NCBI GenBank assembly: GCA_015066785.1
Contig: SVNT01000003.1
Coordinates: forward strand, 1-64,000
Direction of reading: 5' to 3'
DNA: 64,000 nucleotides
Origin: Ruminococcus sp.
GTDB lineage: Bacteria; Bacillota; Clostridia; Oscillospirales; Ruminococcaceae
This document shows, in pieces, positions 33,855 through 42,423 of this stretch (the first letter of the stretch is position 1; each line of letters starts with the position of its first letter). The position numbers and the translations under genes are program-made. The notes under the pieces are model-generated. The model was not told the DNA's origin. It did no database searches and saw only the letters and a program-made list of their open reading frames with translations.

Positions 33855-36080
33855 TTACCCTATCGTTCCGAGTACGAATACGAGGGGTGAGTTCCAGTAA
33901 ATTGTGATTTCGTTTGTTGAGTAGCTGCTGTGGCTGTCAACATAGCACTTCTGCGGAGCTTCTCCACGGAGTTTGTTTGCCGCAAATTCATCTTCGAGGT
34001 TCATATTCGGGCCGCCTACAAGCATACCCTTCATAGTGCCGTTTACAGCGGAAGGACGGTGGTGCGGGTTCTTGGGTGAAACAGTACCGCTACCCGTGAT
34101 ATAGCAGGTATCCATCGGGTTTCTGCCGCAGAGGTAGTTGAGCTGTTCGGTTGCCACCGTTATGTATTTTTCGTTCGGGTGTACGGTGTTTGCAAGTATC
34201 ATGAACATCGCTCTGTTTGCAACGGTCATATTGCTTCCCCAGTAGTATTCACTGCCGTTAGCGCACATATATCCGTCGTTTTCAGCCGTTGTGCAGAAGT
34301 AATCTGCGTCTGCGGTGAACTTGACCTGTATATCGTTCCACAGATCGTGGTCTGCCTTGTCAGCATTTTCTGTGGAAATGAAGAGGTACGAACCATACGC
34401 CGCAACATTCTGCCAGCCGAGGTCCTGAGCCTTGTTCTTTACATCAAAGTTCCTAATTGTTTCGAGGTACTTAAGATCTCCTGTTGCACGGTAAAGTGCC
34501 GCTGCCGCCCAGTATCTTTCGTCGCTGTCATCGTTGTCATCATAAGCACCCGTTGCTATATCCGACGGGTTATTGAAGATAATGTTCGGGTTAGCCTCAA
34601 GGAATGCCCATGCATCTTCTGCGCAGTCAAGACATTTTTCTGCGTAAGCCTCGTCTACTGTTTTGTATGTTTTTGCCGCCATAGCCATTACAGCCGCAAA
34701 GTCAGCGGTTGCTGTTGTTGATATCGGTGTTACGATAAGCTCTGCGGTGTCATCCTCAGGCATGATGTCGCCGGGGAAGTTCTTTGTTGTTACCTTGTGG
34801 TAAACGCCGCCGTTCGGAGCCTGCATCTTCATCATCCAGTCAAGCTCGTATCTGACTTCGTCGAGAATATCGGGCATACCGTTGTAGCTTTCGGGAATTC
34901 CCATTCCGTCGTCAAATGCCATCGGATTTATATCGTATGCAAGGAGAAGGTCTGCAACGGATTTTGCACCTGCAACGACATATTTTCCGTAATCTCCCGC
35001 ATCGTGCCATCCGCCCGAAACATCAATCTTTTCGCTTGTACCGTAGATTGTTGCCTCGCTTGTGTGGCAGGCAGGGTGTGCGTGAGCGCCTGCGTATTCT
35101 TCGGAAAGCTCACATCCGCAACGCTGGAGAGTGAACATACTTACCGTGTCAAAGAAGAGCTTTCCGTTTATAGCCTCTCCGATTTCGAACTGGTATGAGT
35201 CGTCACAGCCTTCCAAACGGATATAGTATCTGCCGGGTTTTGTCAGCTCAGAGAAATCTCCCTTTGCGTTCTTTTCGCCCGAAACGGGATTGTCCCTGAC
35301 TTCTCCGATTATGCCCTTGTATGCGACTTCGCCTGTTTCAACTTCGATTACTTCAAATGTTGTACCGATGTTGTCACCGCTGAATACGGCGATTTTCGTC
35401 TGCGACGGCTTGTAGCCTATCTGGTTTACGGCAATGTCGGTGGGAACCTTCATCTGCGACTTGTCAACAGCAGAGTCGTCGATGAGTTCTACGCATACAT
35501 TGTCGAGATAAATCTGGTGCTCTCCGAGACGGGAGCCGTCGTTCGGGTATCCGCAGTTGTATACAAGACGGGCGAACTCGTCGCTTTCTTCCGTCATTGT
35601 GAATTCTACGGTGTATGTAGTCATTTCGGTGGTGATGTCTATCCATTCGCTGACATAAGCGTGGTAATCGCCGCCGTTGAGCTGCAGACGGAATTCAAAC
35701 TTTCTTGCCTCTGAAGCACGCATATCGAATGTACAACGGTATACACCGTTTTTGTACAGGGGAATTGCGTCCTGATAAAGCTGTACGGCATATTCGGTTC
35801 CGCCGTAGTTTATGACATTGAGACAAAGCTCATTGTCCTTTACATTTTTTGCCGCTCTTGCGGCATTCAGGAATACTCCCCACGGTTCTACCGCACCGCT
35901 GCTGAAGTCTCCGTTTATTACAAGATTGTTTTCGTTTTCCATAGTATTTTCCTCGGTAACAGTTGTTTCGGCTGGTGGGATTTCTGTTTCAGGCGGAATA
36001 TCACCCTGCTTGTCAACAACAGAGCATCCGCAGGAAAGTAAGAAAGAAAACGAAATCAGTACTGCAATTATTTTCTTCAT
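33855..36080 (-). CDS. Lipid-anchored GH9 cellulase with CBM4/9-like module
   Basis: A 741-residue lipoprotein with signal MKKIIAVLISFSFLLSCGC. Its order is a CBM4/9-like carbohydrate-binding module (~45-190, NLVINGDFSSGAVEPWGVF), the Ig-like CelD domain (~205-295, IAVNQIGYKPSQTKIAVFSG), then a GH9 catalytic domain with Asp pair in GGWHDAGDYGKYV, the His motif CGRNPMDTCYITG, and the proton-donor Glu in STNEITIYWNSP. It is an endo/exoglucanase cleaving beta-1,4-glucan by inversion, held at the cell surface by lipid rather than by a dockerin. ATG 36080 follows AGAAAGGAATTTGCAAT. All catalytic residues are present. The promoter lies at 36118-36146. Confidence 0.94.
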   Translation of the reverse strand: MKKIIAVLISFSFLLSCGCSVVDKQGDIPPETEIPPAETTVTEENTMENENNLVINGDFSSGAVEPWGVFLNAARAAKNVKDNELCLNVINYGGTEYAVQLYQDAIPLYKNGVYRCTFDMRASEARKFEFRLQLNGGDYHAYVSEWIDITTEMTTYTVEFTMTEESDEFARLVYNCGYPNDGSRLGEHQIYLDNVCVELIDDSAVDKSQMKVPTDIAVNQIGYKPSQTKIAVFSGDNIGTTFEVIEVETGEVAYKGIIGEVRDNPVSGEKNAKGDFSELTKPGRYYIRLEGCDDSYQFEIGEAINGKLFFDTVSMFTLQRCGCELSEEYAGAHAHPACHTSEATIYGTSEKIDVSGGWHDAGDYGKYVVAGAKSVADLLLAYDINPMAFDDGMGIPESYNGMPDILDEVRYELDWMMKMQAPNGGVYHKVTTKNFPGDIMPEDDTAELIVTPISTTATADFAAVMAMAAKTYKTVDEAYAEKCLDCAEDAWAFLEANPNIIFNNPSDIATGAYDDNDDSDERYWAAAALYRATGDLKYLETIRNFDVKNKAQDLGWQNVAAYGSYLFISTENADKADHDLWNDIQVKFTADADYFCTTAENDGYMCANGSEYYWGSNMTVANRAMFMILANTVHPNEKYITVATEQLNYLCGRNPMDTCYITGSGTVSPKNPHHRPSAVNGTMKGMLVGGPNMNLEDEFAANKLRGEAPQKCYVDSHSSYSTNEITIYWNSPLVFVLGTIG

Positions 36081-36117
36081 ATTGCAAATTCCTTTCTTTA
36101 TAAATATGTATAAAATC

Positions 36118-36146
36118 ATTATAGGGTAATATTGCATTAAAGTCAA
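36118..36146 (-). promoter_or_regulatory. GH9 cellulase promoter
   Basis: On the minus strand, TTGACT (36146-36141), a 17-bp spacer and TATAAT (36123-36118). Upstream in the 36081-36520 gap lie an AAT trinucleotide run (36170-36186) and AT-rich DNA with no gene. Confidence 0.8.
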
Positions 36147-36375
36147 TCGGAAAATGTCAAAAAAGTATGCAATAATAATAATAATATTACTTTCGTATCG
36201 AAAAAAATGTTGCATTTTATTTATTGTCTTAGCCTTAACAAAGTGGTATACTGTATTAGTATGGGAGTATTATAAATAAATCCCACATGTACTGAAAAAT
36301 GCACAAAAACATTTCCGTGTGAATTGATGTGTAAGTACAAACCCTACAAAAGCAACGACAGAACAATAAAAAATA

Positions 36376-36431
36376 TTGACATTTCTGTTTCAAGGTTGTA
36401 TAGTTAGTTACAAGAGTAATTAACCTCTTGT
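36376..36431 (+). promoter_or_regulatory. Efflux operon promoter with operator-like palindrome
   Basis: TTGACA (36376-36381), a 17-bp spacer and TATAGT (36399-36404). A perfect inverted repeat ACAAGAG-N8-CTCTTGT (36410-36431) covers the transcription start and is a good operator candidate for a TetR/PadR-type repressor. A short hairpin ATCGGG/CCCGAT (36485-36500) lies just before the ribosome binding site. Confidence 0.7.
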
Positions 36432-36520
36432 GATATAAAGACGAAATATATGGGGATTTTTCGTCGGTCAAACGCATAGACATATCGGGTAACCCCCGAT
36501 TGAAAGGAAGGTCTGAAAAA

Positions 36521-38224
36521 ATGAGTAAAAAGGCAAAAATCATTCTCTGGTCAGTGATTGCTGCGGCAGTGATTGCTATTGTTGCTATTGTGATTGCATC
36601 AATAGGAAGCGTGTCGGAAGGCAACAAGAGAGTGAGCAACACAACGCTGACAAAGGGCGCAGTATCCACAACAGTAAGTGCAACAGGTGAAGTTGCAAGT
36701 ACAAATTCAAAGAACATCTATACATCTGCGGGGTACGAAATACTTGAGGTTAATGTAGAAGTCGGCGACAAGGTAAAGGCAGGCGATGTTCTCTGCGTAA
36801 TTGATGATTTCAAGATAAAGAAGTCTATCGCAATTGCAGAGGCAAACCTTGAAAAGTCAAATCTTTCTACATACAACAATTTTGTTATTGCTGAAAGAAC
36901 ATACAAGGAGCTCCTTGAAACTTCACAGGGAAACACAACATACGGTCAGAATGAGGCGACTATCGTAAAGGCTGAACAGGCTCTTGAGGCTGCTCAGGAA
37001 AACTACGATGACGCAAAGGCAGACCTTGAAAACATAAAGACATCTGACACATACAAGGATACACTTGCGGCTTACGAAACTGCAGACCACGCACTCCGTC
37101 TTGCAGAAAAGGAATACGAAGAAGCTCTCAACGATATCGGTATCTTTGAAGGCGTTGACTCTCACGGTTATACATACAAGGAAGAAATAAGAACAGATTA
37201 CTCTAAGGAACAGATTGTTTACTACGAGAACAAGGTTCTCAAGCTCCGTGAGAAGATTCTCAATGGTGATACATCCGCAGATTATCAGTCCGCTTACGAC
37301 TATAACTACGATAAGCTCCTTGAAGCACTTCCTTCAAACATCAGATCTATAAGAGTTTCACTTGAGGGTGCAAGAATAAAGCATGACCAGGCACTTCGTT
37401 CATATAACGATATTGCAAAGACGGTTCAGGACGCTTACGATGCGGCTGAAGACAACCTCAAGAACGCAGAGATTGCATACAAGGCATCACTCAAGGGTCT
37501 TGACGAAAATCTTGCAGACGCAAAGGCTGCATACGAGCTTGCTCTCAAGAATATGGAAGACGACACAAACACACTTGAGCTTGTTGAACTCAACAAAATC
37601 CTCGACGACTGCGTAGTTGTTGCAGAGTGCGACGGTACAGTCACAGCAGTCAACGCAGTTGAAGGCGCTACCGCAGCAATGGGCACACCGCTTTTCGTTG
37701 TTGAGGATACAGATAACCTCAAGGTAAAGGCAAGCGTCAAGGAATATGACATCAGCGACATTTCGGTAGGCCAGAAGGTTGAAGTCAAGTCTGATGTATT
37801 CGAAGAAGAAGTTTACGAGGGCGTTGTTTCTCTCGTTGCTCCCGCTGCAACAGTGGCACAGTCATACGGTACTTCTACAACACCTTATTTTGCAGTAGAG
37901 GTTGACATCACGAGCAAGAACACAAAGCTCCTCATCGGTATGAATGCAAAAATCAATATTTCAACACAGGAAGTAAACGATGTATTTGTTCTCCGTTATG
38001 ACGCAATAGGCGAAGAGGATGACGGCAACTACTATGTATATGTTGCAGAACCCGGAGTGGGAGAAACATACACAGCAAAGAAGGTTCCCGTTCAGCTCGG
38101 ACTTGAGGCTGATATGGAGGCAGAGGTTATTTCTTCCGAACTTTCCGAAGGCGACATAATCATTATGGACGTTGACAGAGTTAAGGACGGAGAAACTGTT
38201 GAACTCAAGAAAGCAAAGGATTAA
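36521..38224 (+). CDS. MacA/HlyD-type efflux adaptor protein
   Basis: A 567-residue membrane-anchored adaptor. TM1 (IILWSVIAAAVIAIVAIVIA) is followed by a lipoyl/barrel-sandwich half motif (EILEVNVEVGDKVKAGDVLCVID), a long alpha-helical hairpin of ~230 residues with coiled-coil character, the second half motif (DCVVVAECDGTVTAVNAVEG) and beta-barrel/membrane-proximal domains. It links the ABC pump encoded by the next two genes to the cell envelope. The long hairpin is larger than in typical MacA. ATG 36521 follows GAAAGGAAGGTCTG; the upstream TTG was rejected. Substrates are probably peptides or antibiotics. Confidence 0.9.
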   Translation: MSKKAKIILWSVIAAAVIAIVAIVIASIGSVSEGNKRVSNTTLTKGAVSTTVSATGEVASTNSKNIYTSAGYEILEVNVEVGDKVKAGDVLCVIDDFKIKKSIAIAEANLEKSNLSTYNNFVIAERTYKELLETSQGNTTYGQNEATIVKAEQALEAAQENYDDAKADLENIKTSDTYKDTLAAYETADHALRLAEKEYEEALNDIGIFEGVDSHGYTYKEEIRTDYSKEQIVYYENKVLKLREKILNGDTSADYQSAYDYNYDKLLEALPSNIRSIRVSLEGARIKHDQALRSYNDIAKTVQDAYDAAEDNLKNAEIAYKASLKGLDENLADAKAAYELALKNMEDDTNTLELVELNKILDDCVVVAECDGTVTAVNAVEGATAAMGTPLFVVEDTDNLKVKASVKEYDISDISVGQKVEVKSDVFEEEVYEGVVSLVAPAATVAQSYGTSTTPYFAVEVDITSKNTKLLIGMNAKINISTQEVNDVFVLRYDAIGEEDDGNYYVYVAEPGVGETYTAKKVPVQLGLEADMEAEVISSELSEGDIIIMDVDRVKDGETVELKKAKD

Positions 38225-38229
38225 GATAT

Positions 38230-38958
38230 ATGAAAAAGACGATTATTGATATGAAAGGTATCGTAAAGTCTTTCTACATCGGAAGTCCGAATGAACTTGA
38301 AATCCTCCACGGAATTGACATCAATGTCAAGGAAGGCGAATTTGTTTCAATCGTCGGACAGTCGGGTTCGGGTAAGTCGACGCTGATGAATATTATCGGC
38401 GCTCTCGACAGAGCTACCCGTGGCGACTACATTCTTGATGGTGTACCCCTGAGACTTTGCGATGATAAACGACTCTCGGAAATCCGTAACAAGAAAATCG
38501 GATTTGTATTCCAGAACTTCAACCTTATTTCAAGAACTTCAGCTCTCAAGAACGTTGAACTTCCCATGCTCTATTCGGGTGTGCCGAAGGCAGAGCGTAC
38601 AAAAAGAGCGTTGGAGCTTCTCGAAATAGTAGAAATGACAGACAGAATTTCGCATATGCCGAACGAACTTTCGGGCGGTCAGAAACAGCGTATCGCAATA
38701 GCACGGGCAATGGCAAACGACCCGTCAATCATTCTTGCCGACGAGCCGACAGGTGCACTCGACAGTGCTACGGGACGACTTGTAATGGACCTTTTCCACA
38801 AGCTCCACAAAGAGCAGGGGAAGACCATCGTGCTCATCACGCACAACCCCGAACTTGCTGAAGAAACCGACAGAATTCTCACAATGAAGGACGGACTTAT
38901 TGTTGACGATAAGCCAGGAAAGGGAATGTCTGTCGCTGAAGAGGAGGCGGGTGCATAA
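38230..38958 (+). CDS. ABC transporter ATPase (MacB/LolD type)
   Basis: A 242-residue ATPase with Walker [11 protein letters not shown]-loop FQNFNL, signature [15 protein letters not shown], Walker [13 protein letters not shown] and H-loop LITHN. The FVFQNFNLI and DEPTGALDS strings are typical of the MacB/LolD/FtsE class that couples to FtsX-like permeases. It starts 5 nt after the adaptor stop codon and overlaps the permease by one base, so the three genes form one operon. Confidence 0.94.
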   Translation: MKKTIIDMKGIVKSFYIGSPNELEILHGIDINVKEGEFVSIVGQSGSGKSTLMNIIGALDRATRGDYILDGVPLRLCDDKRLSEIRNKKIGFVFQNFNLISRTSALKNVELPMLYSGVPKAERTKRALELLEIVEMTDRISHMPNELSGGQKQRIAIARAMANDPSIILADEPTGALDSATGRLVMDLFHKLHKEQGKTIVLITHNPELAEETDRILTMKDGLIVDDKPGKGMSVAEEEAGA

Positions 38959-40220
38959 TGAATCTTCTTGAAAATATTTCGCTTGCACTTGCGAGCCTCA
39001 AATCAAACAAAATGAGAGCATTCCTCACAATGCTCGGTATTATCATCGGTATCAGCTCGGTAATTATGATTACCACACTCGGAGGGGTACTTGAAGAAAA
39101 CGTAAACTCATCCTTTGCGGATATGGGTATGACCAATGCAATCCAGTTCTTTATCCAGCAGAGAGATGATGTCGACGCAAATCAGGTTTACTATACTGAA
39201 GAAGACCTTTTCGACGCAGATATGGTTGCCGATGTCAAGGACAGATTTTCCGACGAAATACAGTATACATACATTGAGGGGGCATTCCTCTCGGGTGTTG
39301 TACATACAGACGCAAAGGATTACAACCTCAGCATCGGAGGAGTAAACGAAGAAGCGGTTTACTGCGTATCGTCGATTGAACTCCTCGAAGGTCGTAACTT
39401 CCGTAAGAGCGATATGAAGAATGAGCGTAATGTAATTGTAATTACCGACAAGCTCGCTGAAAGCCTTTTCCCCGGAGAAGACGCTATCGGAAAGCAGATT
39501 GACATTAAAATCAACGGCGAAACACACACATTTTCAATAGTGGGACTTTGTGAGTATAAGCTCAGCAAGCTCAGTACTGCGGCAATCAGTGCTTCGGGCG
39601 AAGATATGTCGACATCTGCGTATATCCCTTACACAACGGCAAATAACCTTGCAGGACAGACAAACTCGTTCTTCTATTTTATCTGCTACACATATCCCAA
39701 TGTTGACCAGCAGGAATTTGCAGATAAGGTCTGCGCTTATATGGACAACACATACTACCGTAACAGTAACTTCTTCCAGACAACATCGTTTATTGCTAAC
39801 GATGCCATTGAAATCATGGGAGATATGCTTGACACGGTAAGCCTTGTAATTTCGATTATCGCAGGAATTTCGCTCATAGTAGGCGGCGTCGGCGTTATGA
39901 ACATAATGCTCGTTTCCGTTACGGAGCGTACCCGTGAAATCGGTGTAAGAAAGGCTCTCGGTGCGCAGAATACCGCAATCCGTATGCAGTTTATCGTCGA
40001 GGCGGTAATCATCTGCCTTGTCGGAGGGCTTATCGGTATCATCTGTGGTATCGTAAACGGTACTATAATCGGTGCTGCAGTCGGAACGATAGTTCCGCCT
40101 GACCCGATGTATATCATCATAGCTGTTATATTCTCAATGGCTATCGGTATCTTCTTCGGATATTACCCTGCAAACAAGGCGGCACGCCTTGACCCGATTG
40201 AAGCGCTCAGATACGAATAA
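38958..40220 (+). CDS. ABC transporter permease (MacB/FtsX family)
   Basis: A 420-residue membrane protein with four helices: one N-terminal ([20 protein letters not shown]), a ~230-residue extracytoplasmic MacB-type periplasmic-core domain, then three helices near residues 290-400 ([21 protein letters not shown]). It has the family's coupling motif [14 protein letters not shown]. It works by mechanotransmission with the ATPase and adaptor. The start overlaps the ATPase stop (TAATG). The operon ends at the hairpin at 40232-40258. Confidence 0.94.
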   Translation: MNLLENISLALASLKSNKMRAFLTMLGIIIGISSVIMITTLGGVLEENVNSSFADMGMTNAIQFFIQQRDDVDANQVYYTEEDLFDADMVADVKDRFSDEIQYTYIEGAFLSGVVHTDAKDYNLSIGGVNEEAVYCVSSIELLEGRNFRKSDMKNERNVIVITDKLAESLFPGEDAIGKQIDIKINGETHTFSIVGLCEYKLSKLSTAAISASGEDMSTSAYIPYTTANNLAGQTNSFFYFICYTYPNVDQQEFADKVCAYMDNTYYRNSNFFQTTSFIANDAIEIMGDMLDTVSLVISIIAGISLIVGGVGVMNIMLVSVTERTREIGVRKALGAQNTAIRMQFIVEAVIICLVGGLIGIICGIVNGTIIGAAVGTIVPPDPMYIIIAVIFSMAIGIFFGYYPANKAARLDPIEALRYE

Positions 40221-40231
40221 TAAACATCATG

Positions 40232-40265
40232 GGTGTCGGTCATCAGATTCGACACCCTTTGCTTT
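40232..40265 (+). terminator. Weak terminator after the efflux operon
   Basis: GGGTGTCG and CGACACCC pair, followed by TTTGCTTTT. The next gene starts only 24 nt later, so read-through is possible. Confidence 0.65.
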
Positions 40266-40281
40266 TGAAAAGGGGAGTAAA

Positions 40282-40773
40282 ATGAAAACCTTGATTCACG
40301 ACCTCGGGGATGAATATGCATCGCTTCTGAATGACAAATGCGAAAATATCATCAACGCCGACGGAAAATGCGCTCCGTGCCAGGGATGCTTCGGTTGCTG
40401 GACAAAGCACCCTGCGGAATGTTATATGAAGGATTCTCTGCAGATGGCGTGCCGTACTATCGGAAAGTCGGATAACCTTGTTATCGTGACTGAAAACTGC
40501 TACGGTGCTTACAGCCCTGCGGTGAAGAATGTTCTTGACAGAAGTATCGGCGTATCCACACCGTTCAGTACATACCGTGGAAAGCAGATGCACCATACTC
40601 TCCGATACGGAAAGAAGGAAAAGCTCACGGTTTATGCTTACGGAGATATGACGGAGGACGAAGAAAAAACCTTTCGTTATATGGTCGAAAGAAATGCCAT
40701 AAATTACGGCTTTCGTGAGTATGAATTCAAGGCTTTGTCAACGCTGAACGAACTGGAGGGGCTTGAAATATGA
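40282..40773 (+). CDS. Flavodoxin-fold NAD(P)H reductase with Cys cluster
   Basis: A 163-residue cytoplasmic protein of the flavodoxin/NADPH-dependent FMN reductase family. It has a Cys-rich segment, CAPCQGCFGCWTKHPAEC, at the place where the family often shows CxxCxxC and an iron-sulfur or substrate site, and VTENCYGAYSPAVKNVLDRS for the FMN-phosphate side. The N-terminal FMN loop is atypical. Redox partner and substrate are unknown. ATG 40282 follows AAAAGGGGAGTAAA. The stop overlaps the next start by 4 nt (ATGA). Confidence 0.75.
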   Translation: MKTLIHDLGDEYASLLNDKCENIINADGKCAPCQGCFGCWTKHPAECYMKDSLQMACRTIGKSDNLVIVTENCYGAYSPAVKNVLDRSIGVSTPFSTYRGKQMHHTLRYGKKEKLTVYAYGDMTEDEEKTFRYMVERNAINYGFREYEFKALSTLNELEGLEI

Positions 40774-41480
40774 AAACTGTATTTATAAACGGCAGCCCCA
40801 AGAAGAAACTGAGCGTTTCTTCATATCTCCTCGGAATTGTCCGCCCTTTAGTCAGGGGTAAGACGGTAAAGGAGCAGGTTCGTAATTCCTCCGACCATAA
40901 GCGTGTACTTGAAAGCATAAAGGACGCCGACACGGTTGTTTTCGGTCTGCCGCTTTTTGTGGACGGAGTACCCTCGCATATACTGACCTTTATGAAGGAA
41001 ATGGAGAAATTCTGCGCAGAAAACGATGTTCACCCGAATGTGTATGTCGTTTCCAACGGCGGATTTATCGAAGGCTGTCAGAACCGTGCGCTTATGCAGG
41101 TGTTCGAGAATTTCTGCGTGCGCTGTAACTGCAAATGGTGCGGCGGCGTCGGAATAGGCGGCGGAGTTATGCTCAATGTTATGAGGATTATGTTTTTCGT
41201 CTACGCAGGTCTTTTTCTCCTCAATACAGTCACAGCAGGATTGAATGCGGCTTTGCCCGTTTTTGCGGAGCAGACGGCGGTTGTTCTGTTTTTCAGCCTC
41301 GGTGCATTTTTCTATTGTCTGCGGATGGGAATTCTCATCAACGGCAAAAAAGATTACGGCGTGAAATTCACACGGGTATTTCTTCCGTCGTTTTTGTTTA
41401 TCCTTGCGGCAGATATCTTCTTCACGATTATTTCGGTGTTTAAAGGCGGAATTTTCAGAGGCTGGCTCAGCAAGAAATAG
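40770..41480 (+). CDS. Flavodoxin-like reductase with C-terminal membrane helices
   Basis: A 236-residue protein. Residues 1-~135 resemble an NAD(P)H-dependent FMN reductase (MKTVFINGSPKKKLSVSSYL as the FMN loop; DTVVFGLPLFVDGVPSHIL; VVSNGGFIEG). The remaining ~100 residues hold about three hydrophobic helices (IMFFVYAGLFLLNTVTAG, TAVVLFFSLGAFFYCLRMG, FLPSFLFILAADIFFTII), so the flavoprotein is fixed to the membrane. It is coupled to the preceding reductase by a 4-nt overlap and to the next methyltransferase by a 12-nt gap. A membrane redox role is inferred. Confidence 0.75.
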   Translation: MKTVFINGSPKKKLSVSSYLLGIVRPLVRGKTVKEQVRNSSDHKRVLESIKDADTVVFGLPLFVDGVPSHILTFMKEMEKFCAENDVHPNVYVVSNGGFIEGCQNRALMQVFENFCVRCNCKWCGGVGIGGGVMLNVMRIMFFVYAGLFLLNTVTAGLNAALPVFAEQTAVVLFFSLGAFFYCLRMGILINGKKDYGVKFTRVFLPSFLFILAADIFFTIISVFKGGIFRGWLSKK

Positions 41481-41492
41481 GAGGCAATCAGT

Positions 41493-42164
41493 ATGAATAT
41501 AAAATTGCTTTTTTCTGCCGTGGTGAAATTCCTTGCAGGCGTACTTATGATTTCACTTCTGCTTTTCATTCCCGCAGGAACGCTCTATTACCCGAAGGCA
41601 TGGCTTCTGCTCGGAGTTATGTTTGTGCCGATGCTCATTCTCGGCATAATACTTATGGTGAAAAGTCCTGAGCTTCTGGCAAAGCGCCTTAATTCAAAGG
41701 AAAAAGAAAACACACAGAAGACGGTCGTTGCACTCAGCCTTCTTATGTTTATTGCGGGGTTTGTTGTATCTGCGCTGGACTTTCGCTTTTCGTGGTTTCC
41801 GGTGCCCGATTTCGTGTCGTATATCGCTGCGGTGATTTTTATTCTCGGATATGCCATTTACGGTGAGGTTATGCGTGAGAACGCATATCTTTCCCGCACC
41901 GTTGAAGTGCAGGAAAACCAGAAGGTTATCGATACGGGGCTGTACGGAATTGTCCGTCATCCCATGTATACCTCAACCCTGCTGATATTTTTGTCGGTGC
42001 CGCTGATACTCGGCTCTCTTATCGGGGTTGTTGTATTTTTTGCGTATCCGTTCATCATCGGCGGAAGAATAATAAACGAGGAGAAAATCCTCACCGATGG
42101 ACTCAACGGCTACGCTGAATACAAAAAGAAAGTGAAATGGCGTATGATTCCGTTTATATGGTAA
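41493..42164 (+). CDS. ICMT/PEMT-like membrane methyltransferase
   Basis: A 223-residue membrane protein of the isoprenylcysteine carboxyl methyltransferase family. It has four to five helices and the SAM-binding signature GLYGIVRHPMYTS, followed by an EEKILTDGLNGYAEYKKKVK end that matches the family motif (E-x-x-L, Y-x-x-Y). The bacterial substrate is unknown (lipid, quinone or small thiol). AGGAGGCAATCAGT precedes the ATG. The stop codon TAA overlaps the left arm of repeat copy 4. Confidence 0.85.
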   Translation: MNIKLLFSAVVKFLAGVLMISLLLFIPAGTLYYPKAWLLLGVMFVPMLILGIILMVKSPELLAKRLNSKEKENTQKTVVALSLLMFIAGFVVSALDFRFSWFPVPDFVSYIAAVIFILGYAIYGEVMRENAYLSRTVEVQENQKVIDTGLYGIVRHPMYTSTLLIFLSVPLILGSLIGVVVFFAYPFIIGGRIINEEKILTDGLNGYAEYKKKVKWRMIPFIW

Positions 42165-42423
42165 AGCACGGTGATAAAGATAATGCCTATACAGAGTTTT
42201 TGTGTGCATATTGAGGAAAACCCTTTTGAAAAAGGCTTTTCCTCAACCTCCTTTCCCAAAACTTTAAATTTAAAAACAAGCCCATAGGGATTAACCCTAT
42301 GGGCTTGTTTTTGACTTAAAAGTCTTTGAAGGGGAGTACGAGGGGAACCTTTCTTCAGAAAGATTCCCCTCGATAAATACATATAAAATTTCCGTGCAGG
42401 TGTTATCTTTATCACCGTGCTTT
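42163..42423. repeat. Structured intergenic element, copy 4, with perfect 21-bp outer arms
   Basis: AAAGCACGGTGATAAAGATA... (42163-42183) is perfectly repeated in inverted form at 42403-42423, and both arms overlap the stop codons of the flanking convergent genes. The interior is the same as copy 3 and has the same orientation, with three hairpins and the central CAAGCCCATAGGGA/CCCTATGGGCTTG stem. Inside the 21-bp arms the pairing continues with many G-T pairs. The arms have no similarity to those of copies 1-3. Confidence 0.93.
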
